A stretch of DNA of 39,293 bases from Treponema sp. (GTDB lineage Bacteria; Spirochaetota; Spirochaetia; Treponematales; Breznakiellaceae): contig JAIRQN010000073.1 of assembly GCA_031256445.1 (NCBI GenBank), positions 1 through 39,293 on the forward strand. The letters are read 5' to 3'. Each line of letters begins with the position of its first letter. Position 1 is the stretch's first letter. This document shows positions 8,171 to 19,965 of this stretch, one piece after another. Below the pieces are notes generated by a model. The model did not search any database. It had not been told where the DNA came from and was given only the letters and a program-made list of their open reading frames with translations. Position numbers and translations under genes: made by a program.

Positions 8171-9292
8171 ATGGGCGATTTGAAACCGGCGGCTCTTTCC
8201 GTAAAAAATAAAAATCTCGGCAATACAGGCATTCTGCTGATAATCACAATCGCTCTTTTCCTTGTTCTTTACATAACATCTGTTGTTTTATTTAAAGAAA
8301 GCAACTTTGGAAGATACACAATGTTCTTTAATACGTTCTTTAATGAAAAACCGTATCTTCTCGCTCTTTCGCTCGCGTTAACTGTTGTTATGATAGCCGG
8401 AAGCATAGACATCTCAGTCGGCGGGGTAGTCGGACTTGTAGCGATGGCTATTTCCGTGCTGCTTACAGAACACGGGATAAACGCTTTTTGGTCAATTCCT
8501 GTAGCTTTGGGCATTGGGCTGGCTTTTGGAATAGCGCAGGGTTTCCTTGTCGGCTATATGAACATCCAGCCGTTCATTGTAACGCTTGTCGGCATGTTTT
8601 TCGCGCGCGGCATGATCAGCGTTATAAGACCGGTGTCAGTTCCGATAACAAATCCAGTTTTCCTCGCATGGTCAGACGCGAAACTGTACATTCCGTTTTT
8701 GTACAATGTGCGCCGTAACGGCACTCACGATGTCGCATACCTTGTTCCCGCCGGCATTGTCGTGCTAGTTGTCCTTGTCATTATAATAATTTTGCTTAAA
8801 TACACAAGATTCGGACGCTCGCTTTACGCTGTCGGAGGAAACGCGCAAAGCGCTCTGCTTATGGGTATCGATCCGCAAAGAACAAAATTCCTGGCCCATG
8901 CGCTGGCCGGTCTTTTATCCGGGATTGGAGGTTTGGTCTTTACCCTCGGCATGCCGTCAGGCAGCCCTGATTACGGGCGCACTTACGAAATTCACGCTAT
9001 TTCGTCAAGCGTAATAGGCGGCGTTATGTTTTCGGGCGGAGTGGGTCTTCCCATTGGGACGTTCTTCGGAGTGCTGATAAACCTGCTTGTACAGCGGGTT
9101 GTGCCGCTTCTTGGGCTTCTTGAAGCCTCATGGCCTACTATTATTACGGCCGTTTTTCTTCTGGCGTTTATTGTTTTGCAAAGCGTATTGTCCATAGTCA
9201 GTAAAACCGATTCAGGGGCGCCTTCCTGGCTGCGAATACGGAAGGCAGTGATTTTTAAAAAGAAAGAGGAACTTACAGGGATCAGTCCCTGA
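8171..9292 (+). CDS. yjfF: Sugar ABC transporter permease 2 (YjfF-like)
   Basis: A 373-residue RbsC-type permease, the second membrane subunit of the furanose-type importer. The hydrophobic segments and motifs AGSIDISVGGVVGL and IHAISSSVIGGVMFSGG define the family. The C-terminus carries a short basic cytoplasmic tail (RIRKAVIFKKKEE). It starts three bases after the preceding permease stop codon, so the two subunits are probably made in equal amounts. It ends the first importer operon; a small stem-loop separates it from the next binding protein gene. Confidence 0.9.
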   Translation: MGDLKPAALSVKNKNLGNTGILLIITIALFLVLYITSVVLFKESNFGRYTMFFNTFFNEKPYLLALSLALTVVMIAGSIDISVGGVVGLVAMAISVLLTEHGINAFWSIPVALGIGLAFGIAQGFLVGYMNIQPFIVTLVGMFFARGMISVIRPVSVPITNPVFLAWSDAKLYIPFLYNVRRNGTHDVAYLVPAGIVVLVVLVIIIILLKYTRFGRSLYAVGGNAQSALLMGIDPQRTKFLAHALAGLLSGIGGLVFTLGMPSGSPDYGRTYEIHAISSSVIGGVMFSGGVGLPIGTFFGVLINLLVQRVVPLLGLLEASWPTIITAVFLLAFIVLQSVLSIVSKTDSGAPSWLRIRKAVIFKKKEELTGISP

Positions 9293-9304
9293 TTAGTTAT
9301 AAAA

Positions 9305-9344
9305 GTTTACCTGTTGTTGGGTAAACCAAAAATCAATTTTTTTT
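9305..9344 (+). terminator. Stem-loop with T run between the two importer operons
   Basis: GTTTACC at 9305-9311 pairs perfectly with GGTAAAC at 9320-9326 across an 8-base loop. A run of eight T at 9337-9344 follows after a 10-base gap, just before the ribosome site of the next gene. The stem is short and the T run is displaced, so partial termination or mRNA processing is more likely than a strong terminator. Confidence 0.45.
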
Positions 9345-9357
9345 GGAGGAAAAAATT

Positions 9358-10710
9358 ATGAAAAAAATTCTTGGCATTTGCGTAACGCTGCTTCTTGCTG
9401 TCAGTATGCTGGCTTTTGCCGGTGGCGGCAGACAGCGCGCAGCGGCAGACGGCGGCAAGGTCCAAATCTCCTACTCATTCTGGGGGACGCCGGATGAAGC
9501 CCGTGATGTGCAAAAAGTAGCGGATAAATTCAACGGAGAGCAGAACAAGATTCAGGTTACCGTTGTGCAGATTCCCCATGACACCTATGAAGCTACGCTC
9601 AACACAAGAGCGACTGCCGGGACATTGCCTGACTGCGGAATCATGAGCGAAGCCGCTACATTGCAGTATGCAACTAACGGTATGCTGGCCGATGTATCGG
9701 GAATGTACGCGGCAGGCGAATCAAAGCCGTTGGACAGCCTCGCGTTCAGGGGACCGGACGGCAAAGTCGTAGCTTACTCGGTAGCCAATGAAATCCTGCT
9801 GCTGTATTACAACAAGGATATGTTCGACAAGGCCGGAGTGCCGTATCCGCCGGCCGCCGCCGACAAGGCATGGACATGGGATGAATTTGTCGCGACAGCG
9901 AAAAAACTCACTTTGGACGCCAACGGCAGGACTCCGAATGACGCGGGTTTTGATCGCAACAGAATCGTGCAGTACGGCGCGATGGTGGAAACGCTTACAT
10001 GGCAGCTCGAAGTATGGGCGCTCAGCAACGGCGGCGGCTTTTACAGCAAGGACGGCAAGCAGGTAATTATCGACCAGAACGCCGCGATAGACGCAATTCA
10101 GAAAGTAGCGGATCTGCATACAAAAGATCTTGTCGCGCCCCTTTCACCAGGCCTTACCGATGACGGTATTCAGCGGTCAATCATCGCCGGTACTGTCGCG
10201 ATGGCGACAGGCGGACAGTGGAATGTTGGAACCTGTCTGGCGACAGCGCGCGACAAGGAAGGACTCAATTACGGCGTAGCGGTTCTTCCCTACATGAAGG
10301 AACTTGTTACCATTAATACCGGCGGCCCCAATGTAGTGTTCAGCCAGTCCAAAAATCAGAAAGAAGCGATGGAATGGCTCAAGTGGTACGCGCAGGAAGA
10401 GAACAGCTGGTTCCTTATTGAATCCGGCATCTGGATGCCTGTGCTGGAGAAATGGTATACCGATGAAACCTACACAAGAAAATGGGTCGGAAATCCGAAT
10501 TTCCCGCCGTATGATCAGTACAAGAGCGCGGTTGTGGATTTCGCCGCAAAGTACGCAAGGCCTACTTCCTGGTATTTTGTGAACAACACCATCGACTTTA
10601 ACAACCTTCTTCAGTCTGTACTGGGCGAAGTCTGGACAGGCAACAAAACAGCGCGGGATGCCATCACTTCAAACGCGGCGGCTCTGCGAAGGGCGCACTC
10701 AGGTCAGTGA
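9358..10710 (+). CDS. Oligosaccharide-binding protein, extracellular solute-binding family 1
   Basis: A 450-residue binding protein for the CUT1-type importer formed with the next two genes. A Sec signal peptide of about 20 residues ends AFA before GGGRQ, almost the same as in the protein at 4510. Family features are ISYSFWGTPDEARDV at the mature N-terminus and LLLYYNKDMFDKAGVPYP near residue 145. The frame is open from a TTG at 9343, but GGAGG at 9345-9349 stands eight bases before the ATG at 9358, which is therefore taken as the start. By position before two permeases and two arabinofuranosidases it resembles AbnE of the Geobacillus arabinan system; arabino-oligosaccharides are the inferred ligand. 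Confidence 0.9.
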   Translation: MKKILGICVTLLLAVSMLAFAGGGRQRAAADGGKVQISYSFWGTPDEARDVQKVADKFNGEQNKIQVTVVQIPHDTYEATLNTRATAGTLPDCGIMSEAATLQYATNGMLADVSGMYAAGESKPLDSLAFRGPDGKVVAYSVANEILLLYYNKDMFDKAGVPYPPAAADKAWTWDEFVATAKKLTLDANGRTPNDAGFDRNRIVQYGAMVETLTWQLEVWALSNGGGFYSKDGKQVIIDQNAAIDAIQKVADLHTKDLVAPLSPGLTDDGIQRSIIAGTVAMATGGQWNVGTCLATARDKEGLNYGVAVLPYMKELVTINTGGPNVVFSQSKNQKEAMEWLKWYAQEENSWFLIESGIWMPVLEKWYTDETYTRKWVGNPNFPPYDQYKSAVVDFAAKYARPTSWYFVNNTIDFNNLLQSVLGEVWTGNKTARDAITSNAAALRRAHSGQ

Positions 10711-10711
10711 T

Positions 10712-10735
10712 TTGTGAATAGTGACTTGTGAGTAG
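10712..10735 (+). repeat. Short imperfect direct repeat after the binding protein gene
   Basis: TTGTGAATAG at 10712-10721 recurs as TTGTGAGTAG at 10726-10735, with a related GTGAC between them. It starts one base after the stop codon. Function unknown; it may be a remnant of a small dispersed repeat. Confidence 0.4.
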
Positions 10736-10799
10736 CAGCTAACAGTTGACAGTAAAATGCCGGCTGTAAAAAGAGAGTAACAGGGAAAGGCGGCGGAAA

Positions 10800-11705
10800 A
10801 TGCGTAAACAGGGTTTGTCAAAGGCTTCGGTTCACGAGGCGAGGGTTGCGTATCTGTTTCTGATACCGGCGTTTGTGGGCCTTAGTGTACTGACCTACGG
10901 GCCTCTTGCCGCCGTTTTTTCCCTGAGTTTTTTTAACTGGAGAGGCGCTCTTGCACCGACATTTGCTGGATTTGTCAATTATATCCGCCTGTTTACAGAA
11001 GATCCCTATTTTATCGATTCTATAAAGGTAACAAGTTATTTTTCGCTATTGTCGGTGAGCGGCTGTATGGTTTATTCCCTGGCGGTGGCAATGCTTTTAA
11101 ACAGGAAAATACCGGCAAGAGGTTTTTTCCGCGCGGTTTTTTACCTGCCGTATGTTCTGCCCGCAGTTGCCGTGTATATCGGCTGGTCGTGGCTTTACGA
11201 AAGCAATTTCGGTTTATTCAATTATATTTTAAGCCAGCTTGGGATTAACAAGGTAAGGTTTATTGCCGATCCGAAACTGGTTGTGCCTTCCCTGGCTGTT
11301 ATCGCCGTCTGGCTGTCCGGGAATTTAATCGTTATATTCCTTGCAGGCCTGCAGAATGTTTCAAGGGTATATTACGAGGCCGCAGAAATTGACGGGGCAA
11401 ACTCGTGGCAGAAGTTCTGTCATGTTACCATTCCCGGCATGACGCCCATTATTTTTTATAATTTATTAATGTCGCTTATTACCAACATGCAGATAGTAAC
11501 GCCGGCCCTCGCGCTGACATCAGGCGGGCCCGGCAACTCATCCATGTTCATAAGTTATTTGATGTACAGATATGCGTTTGTATCAAGCCGCCTTGGTTAT
11601 GCCAGCGCGATATCATTCATATTTTTTATTATTGTCGCGGTTTTTACCGGCATCCTCTTCGCCACGTCCAAAGAATGGGTGTTCTATGAAGGAGGCGAGA
11701 AATGA
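10800..11705 (+). CDS. Carbohydrate ABC transporter permease, MalF/UgpA type
   Basis: A 301-residue inner-membrane permease with six hydrophobic segments. The cytoplasmic loop that docks the ATPase is visible as YYEAAEIDGANSWQKFCHVT (about residues 194-213), followed by IPGMTPIIF. AGGCGG precedes the ATG. It overlaps the next permease gene by four bases (ATGA). It forms one half of the membrane channel served by the binding protein at 9358. No ATPase gene accompanies this transporter, so it probably uses a shared MsmX/MsmK-type ATPase encoded elsewhere. Confidence 0.92.
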   Translation: MRKQGLSKASVHEARVAYLFLIPAFVGLSVLTYGPLAAVFSLSFFNWRGALAPTFAGFVNYIRLFTEDPYFIDSIKVTSYFSLLSVSGCMVYSLAVAMLLNRKIPARGFFRAVFYLPYVLPAVAVYIGWSWLYESNFGLFNYILSQLGINKVRFIADPKLVVPSLAVIAVWLSGNLIVIFLAGLQNVSRVYYEAAEIDGANSWQKFCHVTIPGMTPIIFYNLLMSLITNMQIVTPALALTSGGPGNSSMFISYLMYRYAFVSSRLGYASAISFIFFIIVAVFTGILFATSKEWVFYEGGEK

Positions 11706-12556
11706 GTTCATATAAAAACCGCATTAGGCACGAAAAAATATTTAACTGTTTTTCATTCGCGGGATTGGTTTTAATTACCGTCGCCGTTATTTTTCCTGTG
11801 TGGTGGATATTCCGGTCAAGCCTTATGAATAACGCCGAGCTGTTCGCGTGGCCTCCTTCGTTCTATCCCAAAAGATGGCTGTTCTCCAATTACGCGCAGG
11901 CGCTGAAATATTTTCCGTTTTGGCGTTATTTTTCCAATACAATGATAATAATTGTTCCTTCTGTTATCGCAGGAACATGCACCGCCACATTGTGCGGTTA
12001 CGCGTTCGCGCGCCTGCGGTTCCCCGGTAAACGTTTTATTTTTTCCCTGTGCGTGGGTTCAATGCTGCTTCCGAATATTGTCACCCTTGTTCCTCTTTAC
12101 ATAATGTGGACCCGCTTTTTTGGCATTGTAGATTCTTATCTGCCTTTGATTCTGCCTTTCTTCTGCGGAGGCGGGGCTTTTAATATTTTTCTTATCAGGC
12201 AGTTTATCCGCACTGTTCCGCGCGAGCTTGATGAAGCCGCGATTATAGACGGCGCCGGGTACTGGACAATCCTTACAAGAATAATTGTGCCTGCGATAAA
12301 ACCGGCCATGATAGTAGTCGCTCTTCTGCTTTTTATTCTTTTGTGGAACGATCTTCTGCAGCAGACGATTTATATTCACTCAACTTCCAAATTTACCATA
12401 GCCATAGGACTGATTCAGTTTAAAGGTTCTTTGTATACCGACTGGTCAATGCTGATGTGCGCTACCTGTATGTCTTTTGTTCCGGGGCTTGTTTTTTATC
12501 TGATTGGGCAGAAATATTTTGTAGAAGGAATTGTTTTAACGGGCATGAAGAATTAG
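11702..12556 (+). CDS. Carbohydrate ABC transporter permease, MalG/UgpE type
   Basis: A 284-residue permease, the second half of the channel. It has the MalG-type docking loop ELDEAAIIDGAGYWTILTRI and IVPAIKP, and ends in the usual short tail (GIVLTGMKN). GGAGG stands six bases before the ATG, inside the end of the preceding gene, so translation is coupled. The next gene is the GH51 enzyme after a 68-base gap that has only a 5-bp stem-loop and a ribosome site, so transport and hydrolysis are probably co-transcribed. Confidence 0.92.
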   Translation: MSSYKNRIRHEKIFNCFSFAGLVLITVAVIFPVWWIFRSSLMNNAELFAWPPSFYPKRWLFSNYAQALKYFPFWRYFSNTMIIIVPSVIAGTCTATLCGYAFARLRFPGKRFIFSLCVGSMLLPNIVTLVPLYIMWTRFFGIVDSYLPLILPFFCGGGAFNIFLIRQFIRTVPRELDEAAIIDGAGYWTILTRIIVPAIKPAMIVVALLLFILLWNDLLQQTIYIHSTSKFTIAIGLIQFKGSLYTDWSMLMCATCMSFVPGLVFYLIGQKYFVEGIVLTGMKN

Positions 12557-12612
12557 CGCCTTCCGGATAATATGTATCTGTCGTATAGACAGCCTGCCTT
12601 ATGAATTTTTAA

Positions 12613-16094
<3,482 letters not shown>

Positions 16095-16098
16095 GCGG

Positions 16099-19000
16099 CT
16101 AAACCAGTTCATTTCTTATTTCGCCGGAGGTTACTCTGGCCTGTTCGAATTCAAAATCGTCAATTTGCCGAATAAGCTGTTCTTTCAATGTTATGCTGAC
16201 AGGGAAAAGACGCAGTTCATTAATATGTTTCCTGCTGTCAGGATTTCCCATATCTATTAGTTTATCCAGTTTATCAAGCAGTTCCAGCGCGGTTTTTCTG
16301 TCAAGAAAAGCCGCATCCTCACTTTGCGCCGCAGGAGATGATAGTTCCAGTTCTTTGATAATATTATTGAATTCCGAAAGAACAACATTCAGTTCCGTAC
16401 CAAACTCTTCAAGCTGCATCGTCGTTATCTGATTGCCGTTTTTTAGCCGGGTTTCAATATCCTCGGCGGCTTTCTGCAGTATTGTCTTTCCCAGCTGCCC
16501 TGCGTTGCTTTTTAATGTGTGCGCGAGTCTGTGCGCCAGTTTTATATCGCCGGCTTTAATTGCCTGTACGATTTCATTGTACCTGTTCTTGTTGTCCTTT
16601 GCAAAATTTATTATAAGCCTCTGGCGCAGTTCGTTTTCCGCCTGCTGCTGCTGAATTTCATCCACCGAATGCCATTTTACCGGAGTAAAGTACTTCATCA
16701 GGCAATGCCATAACTCCTGCGAGGTAAACGGCTTTCCTACGCAGTCATGTATGCCGCTTCTCCTGTACACTTCAATGTCATTTGACATTATGTTAGCTGT
16801 CATTGCCACAATCGGGACGCCGGTGTCAAGCTCGATGATTTTTGACGCCGCTTCAAGTCCGTCCATAACGGGCATGTGCATATCCATGAAAATCAAATCA
16901 AACTGCTTTTCGCCAGAATCGAAGCGGCTTTGAACCAAATCCAGTCCTATTTTCCCATTATTGGCGACGACTGTTTTCAAACCCACCCTGGAAAGATGCT
17001 CGCAAATAACCTGCTGATTCATGGTGTTGTCTTCGCATAACAGGATTTCGCCTTCAAAAGTCGGCTTTTCAAGTTCGTTAAGCACAATTTTTACATTGGA
17101 AAAATTCTTGTCAGTTTCATCTATTGTGTCAAATGTCAGGGCAAAGCTGAATTTGCTGCCAACTCCGGGAACGCTTTCCAGTGAAAGTTTTCCGCCCATC
17201 ATTTCTATTATATTTCTTGTTATTGTAAGTCCAAGCCCTGTGCCGCCGTATTTGCGTGTTGTGCCGGATTCAGCCTGCGTAAACGGATCGAAAACCTTTT
17301 CAATCTGTTCTTTTGTCATGCCGATGCCTGAGTCTTTTATCTCAAAATGAATCATGACGGATTTTTCGCGTATTTCCTTGATCGCGGCATGCACTTTAAC
17401 CATGCCGGTATTGGTGAATTTTACGGCGTTGGAAAGAAGATTTAAAAGAATCTGACGCAGTCTTGTCGGATCTCCCAGCGGTCTTCTGCCCATATTCGGT
17501 TCTGTATAAAAGTGCATCATCAGGCCTTTTTCAATCGCTTTTGGCATGATCAATACCTTGCAGCTCGTAAAAAGTTCATGCATATCAAAGGGAATATTTT
17601 CCAGTTCAAGTTTGCCGGATTCTATTTTGGAGATGTCAAGAACGTCATTAATAATCTGAAGCAGCCATTCCGCGTTTGTTCGGATCTTGTTAAGGTAATC
17701 CTTTGTTTTGGGAGGGATATCGCCGTCCAGCGCAAGCTCGGAGAAACCGATGATACTGTTCATCGGCGTCCTTATTTCGTGGCTCATATTGGCAAGAAAA
17801 GCTGACTTGGAGCGCGATGCCGCAAGCGCCGCTTCTTCAGTTTCCTTCCGCCTGGTTATATCGCGCGCTATCGCGATAAGCCCTATTATATTGCCGTTCT
17901 GTATCAAGGGCGCCCTGACTGTTTCAAGAAACCGCGCTGAACCGTCAGTATCAGGCAATGTTTCTTCCGTTATAATCATGCGGCCTTCATTAAGAACCGC
18001 GTTATCCGCTTCCATGATTCTCAAGGCTACATCCGCTGTAAATTTTAAAGCGTCAATATCGGTTTTTCCGATTATATCTTTTTCGTTTGTTCCGGTGAAC
18101 TTCTCCGTTACCCTGTTGCATTGCGTATAATGCAAATTCAAGTCCTTGCAGTAAATAATATCGGGAATGGAATCGAATATTGTCTGAAGTTTCAGGGTTT
18201 GAAGCGACAGCTCGTGCGTTTTCTTGTCTACAAGATTTTGCAGATGTGCGCCGGTACGCCGGCTTCTTATAAAAAGAACAATAACAAGCGCAAGCACGCA
18301 CAAGGTAAGAACGGAAGAGCCTATCAGCCACGGAAACTGCGCTCTTACCAGTTTGCTCCTGTAATCGTATGTTTTTCTCAGCCATTGATCCGAGATGTTC
18401 CTTGTATCGATCATGCCGAGAGCTTTCTCAAGTATGGAACACAGAACAACCTGATCTATGTTAAGTCCGAATGTCATGCTGATTGTTGTGTCAAAAACAA
18501 CATTTGCTTTATAATCCGGAAGCTCCAGGTAATGGGTAAGGTATAAAATTCTTTTCTGGTTTGCCATTACCATTTCCACTTCCCCGCGCTGAAGGGCGGC
18601 GAAGGCTTCTTCCATTGATTCAAATTCTACAGTATTCATGTGATTGGGAAACCATTTGCTGAAAAGTTCCGTGTATGCGGTATTTCTGGCAAGGCCTACT
18701 TTAACGTATAAAATTTCATTTACTTTCATGTCAGGAAAATCGTATTTTGATATTAGCGCGTAATGGTCGATCATTTGATCCACATTGGGCCATAGAAAAA
18801 GGCCTGAACGTTCTGACGATTGAATTAAATCGGGAGCCAGCGCTATTTCCCCGTTTTTGAGCATTTCAAATATTTCCGGCCAATCGGTTTTTTCATCATT
18901 GACGCGTTCAAAGGCGAGTCCGGAAAGGTCTGAAATTTTCCCAAGAATATCAACGAAAATGCCTTTCCATTCATTATCACGCTTGTCATAAAAACTGTCA

Positions 19001-19965
19001 GGGTAATTGCCGGGATCCATTGCGATAGGTATGGGCGTCATGCGGTGTTTTAGTACGAAATTGCGTTCTTCAATTGACAGCTGTCTGTAGAGTTTATATT
19101 TGTAATATTCCCGTTCGCCCTCGTTGTATAATCTGGTCATATAGCGTATGCCGTCTTCTTCCAGTATTTTTTCAACAACAGATATAATTGGTTTAAGAGC
19201 CGGATCCTGCGTTGTCAGGGAGACATTCCTGTAAATCAGCGGGTAAAAATGCTGCGCGATAATGTCGCTGTGCTGAATAAAATTCGCCTCCGCAGGGCCT
19301 GTGTAATAAAAAGCGTCGATGCGTCCGTTTGACAGCGCGCTGTGAACAAGGTTTATATCGTCTAACAGAACGGTTTCATAAGCGCCGCCTGCAAGTTCAG
19401 CGGTGACAGTATAAATTGTGGAAGTTCCGGCAATGAAACCGCAGCGTACCGGCCTCTCTTTGATAATTTCATTTAACGGCCTGCTTCTGGCAAGACGGTA
19501 ATATTTTAACGGGCGCGAAGCGATGCCGCTTGTCATATAGTAAATTTTTTTACGCTCTTCTGTTTCAGTCAATTCGCCGGTAAAGGAAATTTCTTTTGAT
19601 TCAAGGCCGTCCAGTATATCGCGAAACTCGTATAATTTGGGCCGGAACGGTATTCCGAAAAGCTGCGAGAACCATTCGCAGAGCAGGGCAGTGTATCCCA
19701 TTACATCGCCGTATTCGCTTTCAAACGCTTCGGTACTCAGCGGCATTCCGTAAATAAAAGAATTATAATTTTTTTTAAGGTTTTCGATATCCCTTATTTC
19801 ATCTTCTGTTATTCCCGGAACATCCATGAATGAAGCATATCTTAAGGACTCGTTTTCCCTGACGGATGCCGGTTTATTGCATGATAATACTGGAAAAAGC
19901 GAAAATATTGCTGTCAGGAAAAAAACAGCATTACTTAATGAGATTTTGCTTTTTTTTAAAAGCAT
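16099..19965 (-). CDS. Multidomain hybrid histidine kinase with two periplasmic sensor modules (BvgS-like)
   Basis: A 1288-residue lipoprotein-type membrane kinase. The signal ends in a lipobox (VLSC, Cys29). Two binding-protein (SBP_bac_3-like) modules cover about residues 60-285 and 300-530, followed by a transmembrane helix (about 544-566), a PAS domain (about 590-705), the kinase core with His729 in SHEIRTP, Asn846 in LLSNAVKF and DSGIGM, a receiver with Asp1028 in FMDMHMP, and an Hpt domain with His1149 in AHTLKS. A further helical domain of about 70 residues ends the protein. Start and upstream stop share one base (TAATG), so it is coupled to the paralogous kinase. The periplasmic modules suggest sensing of a small solute; the ligand is unknown. 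Confidence 0.93.
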   Translation of the reverse strand: MLLKKSKISLSNAVFFLTAIFSLFPVLSCNKPASVRENESLRYASFMDVPGITEDEIRDIENLKKNYNSFIYGMPLSTEAFESEYGDVMGYTALLCEWFSQLFGIPFRPKLYEFRDILDGLESKEISFTGELTETEERKKIYYMTSGIASRPLKYYRLARSRPLNEIIKERPVRCGFIAGTSTIYTVTAELAGGAYETVLLDDINLVHSALSNGRIDAFYYTGPAEANFIQHSDIIAQHFYPLIYRNVSLTTQDPALKPIISVVEKILEEDGIRYMTRLYNEGEREYYKYKLYRQLSIEERNFVLKHRMTPIPIAMDPGNYPDSFYDKRDNEWKGIFVDILGKISDLSGLAFERVNDEKTDWPEIFEMLKNGEIALAPDLIQSSERSGLFLWPNVDQMIDHYALISKYDFPDMKVNEILYVKVGLARNTAYTELFSKWFPNHMNTVEFESMEEAFAALQRGEVEMVMANQKRILYLTHYLELPDYKANVVFDTTISMTFGLNIDQVVLCSILEKALGMIDTRNISDQWLRKTYDYRSKLVRAQFPWLIGSSVLTLCVLALVIVLFIRSRRTGAHLQNLVDKKTHELSLQTLKLQTIFDSIPDIIYCKDLNLHYTQCNRVTEKFTGTNEKDIIGKTDIDALKFTADVALRIMEADNAVLNEGRMIITEETLPDTDGSARFLETVRAPLIQNGNIIGLIAIARDITRRKETEEAALAASRSKSAFLANMSHEIRTPMNSIIGFSELALDGDIPPKTKDYLNKIRTNAEWLLQIINDVLDISKIESGKLELENIPFDMHELFTSCKVLIMPKAIEKGLMMHFYTEPNMGRRPLGDPTRLRQILLNLLSNAVKFTNTGMVKVHAAIKEIREKSVMIHFEIKDSGIGMTKEQIEKVFDPFTQAESGTTRKYGGTGLGLTITRNIIEMMGGKLSLESVPGVGSKFSFALTFDTIDETDKNFSNVKIVLNELEKPTFEGEILLCEDNTMNQQVICEHLSRVGLKTVVANNGKIGLDLVQSRFDSGEKQFDLIFMDMHMPVMDGLEAASKIIELDTGVPIVAMTANIMSNDIEVYRRSGIHDCVGKPFTSQELWHCLMKYFTPVKWHSVDEIQQQQAENELRQRLIINFAKDNKNRYNEIVQAIKAGDIKLAHRLAHTLKSNAGQLGKTILQKAAEDIETRLKNGNQITTMQLEEFGTELNVVLSEFNNIIKELELSSPAAQSEDAAFLDRKTALELLDKLDKLIDMGNPDSRKHINELRLFPVSITLKEQLIRQIDDFEFEQARVTSGEIRNELV

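Noticed and set aside
9343-9357. Upstream TTG start for the binding protein at 9358
   Set aside because: It would place the ribosome site GGAGG inside the coding region and add five residues before the basic signal-peptide start.
10746-10772. Perfect TTGACA before the MalF-type permease gene
   Set aside because: The best -10 match (TAAAAA) is at a 15-base spacing and scores 4 of 6, so an internal promoter is not supported.
12578-12592. CTGTC/GACAG stem-loop before the GH51 gene
   Set aside because: Only five base pairs and no T run; too weak to call a terminator or regulatory site.
16433-18546. Long open frames opposite the kinase genes
   Set aside because: They have shadow-type composition, no ribosome sites and no family features, while the minus-strand frames encode clear kinase domains.
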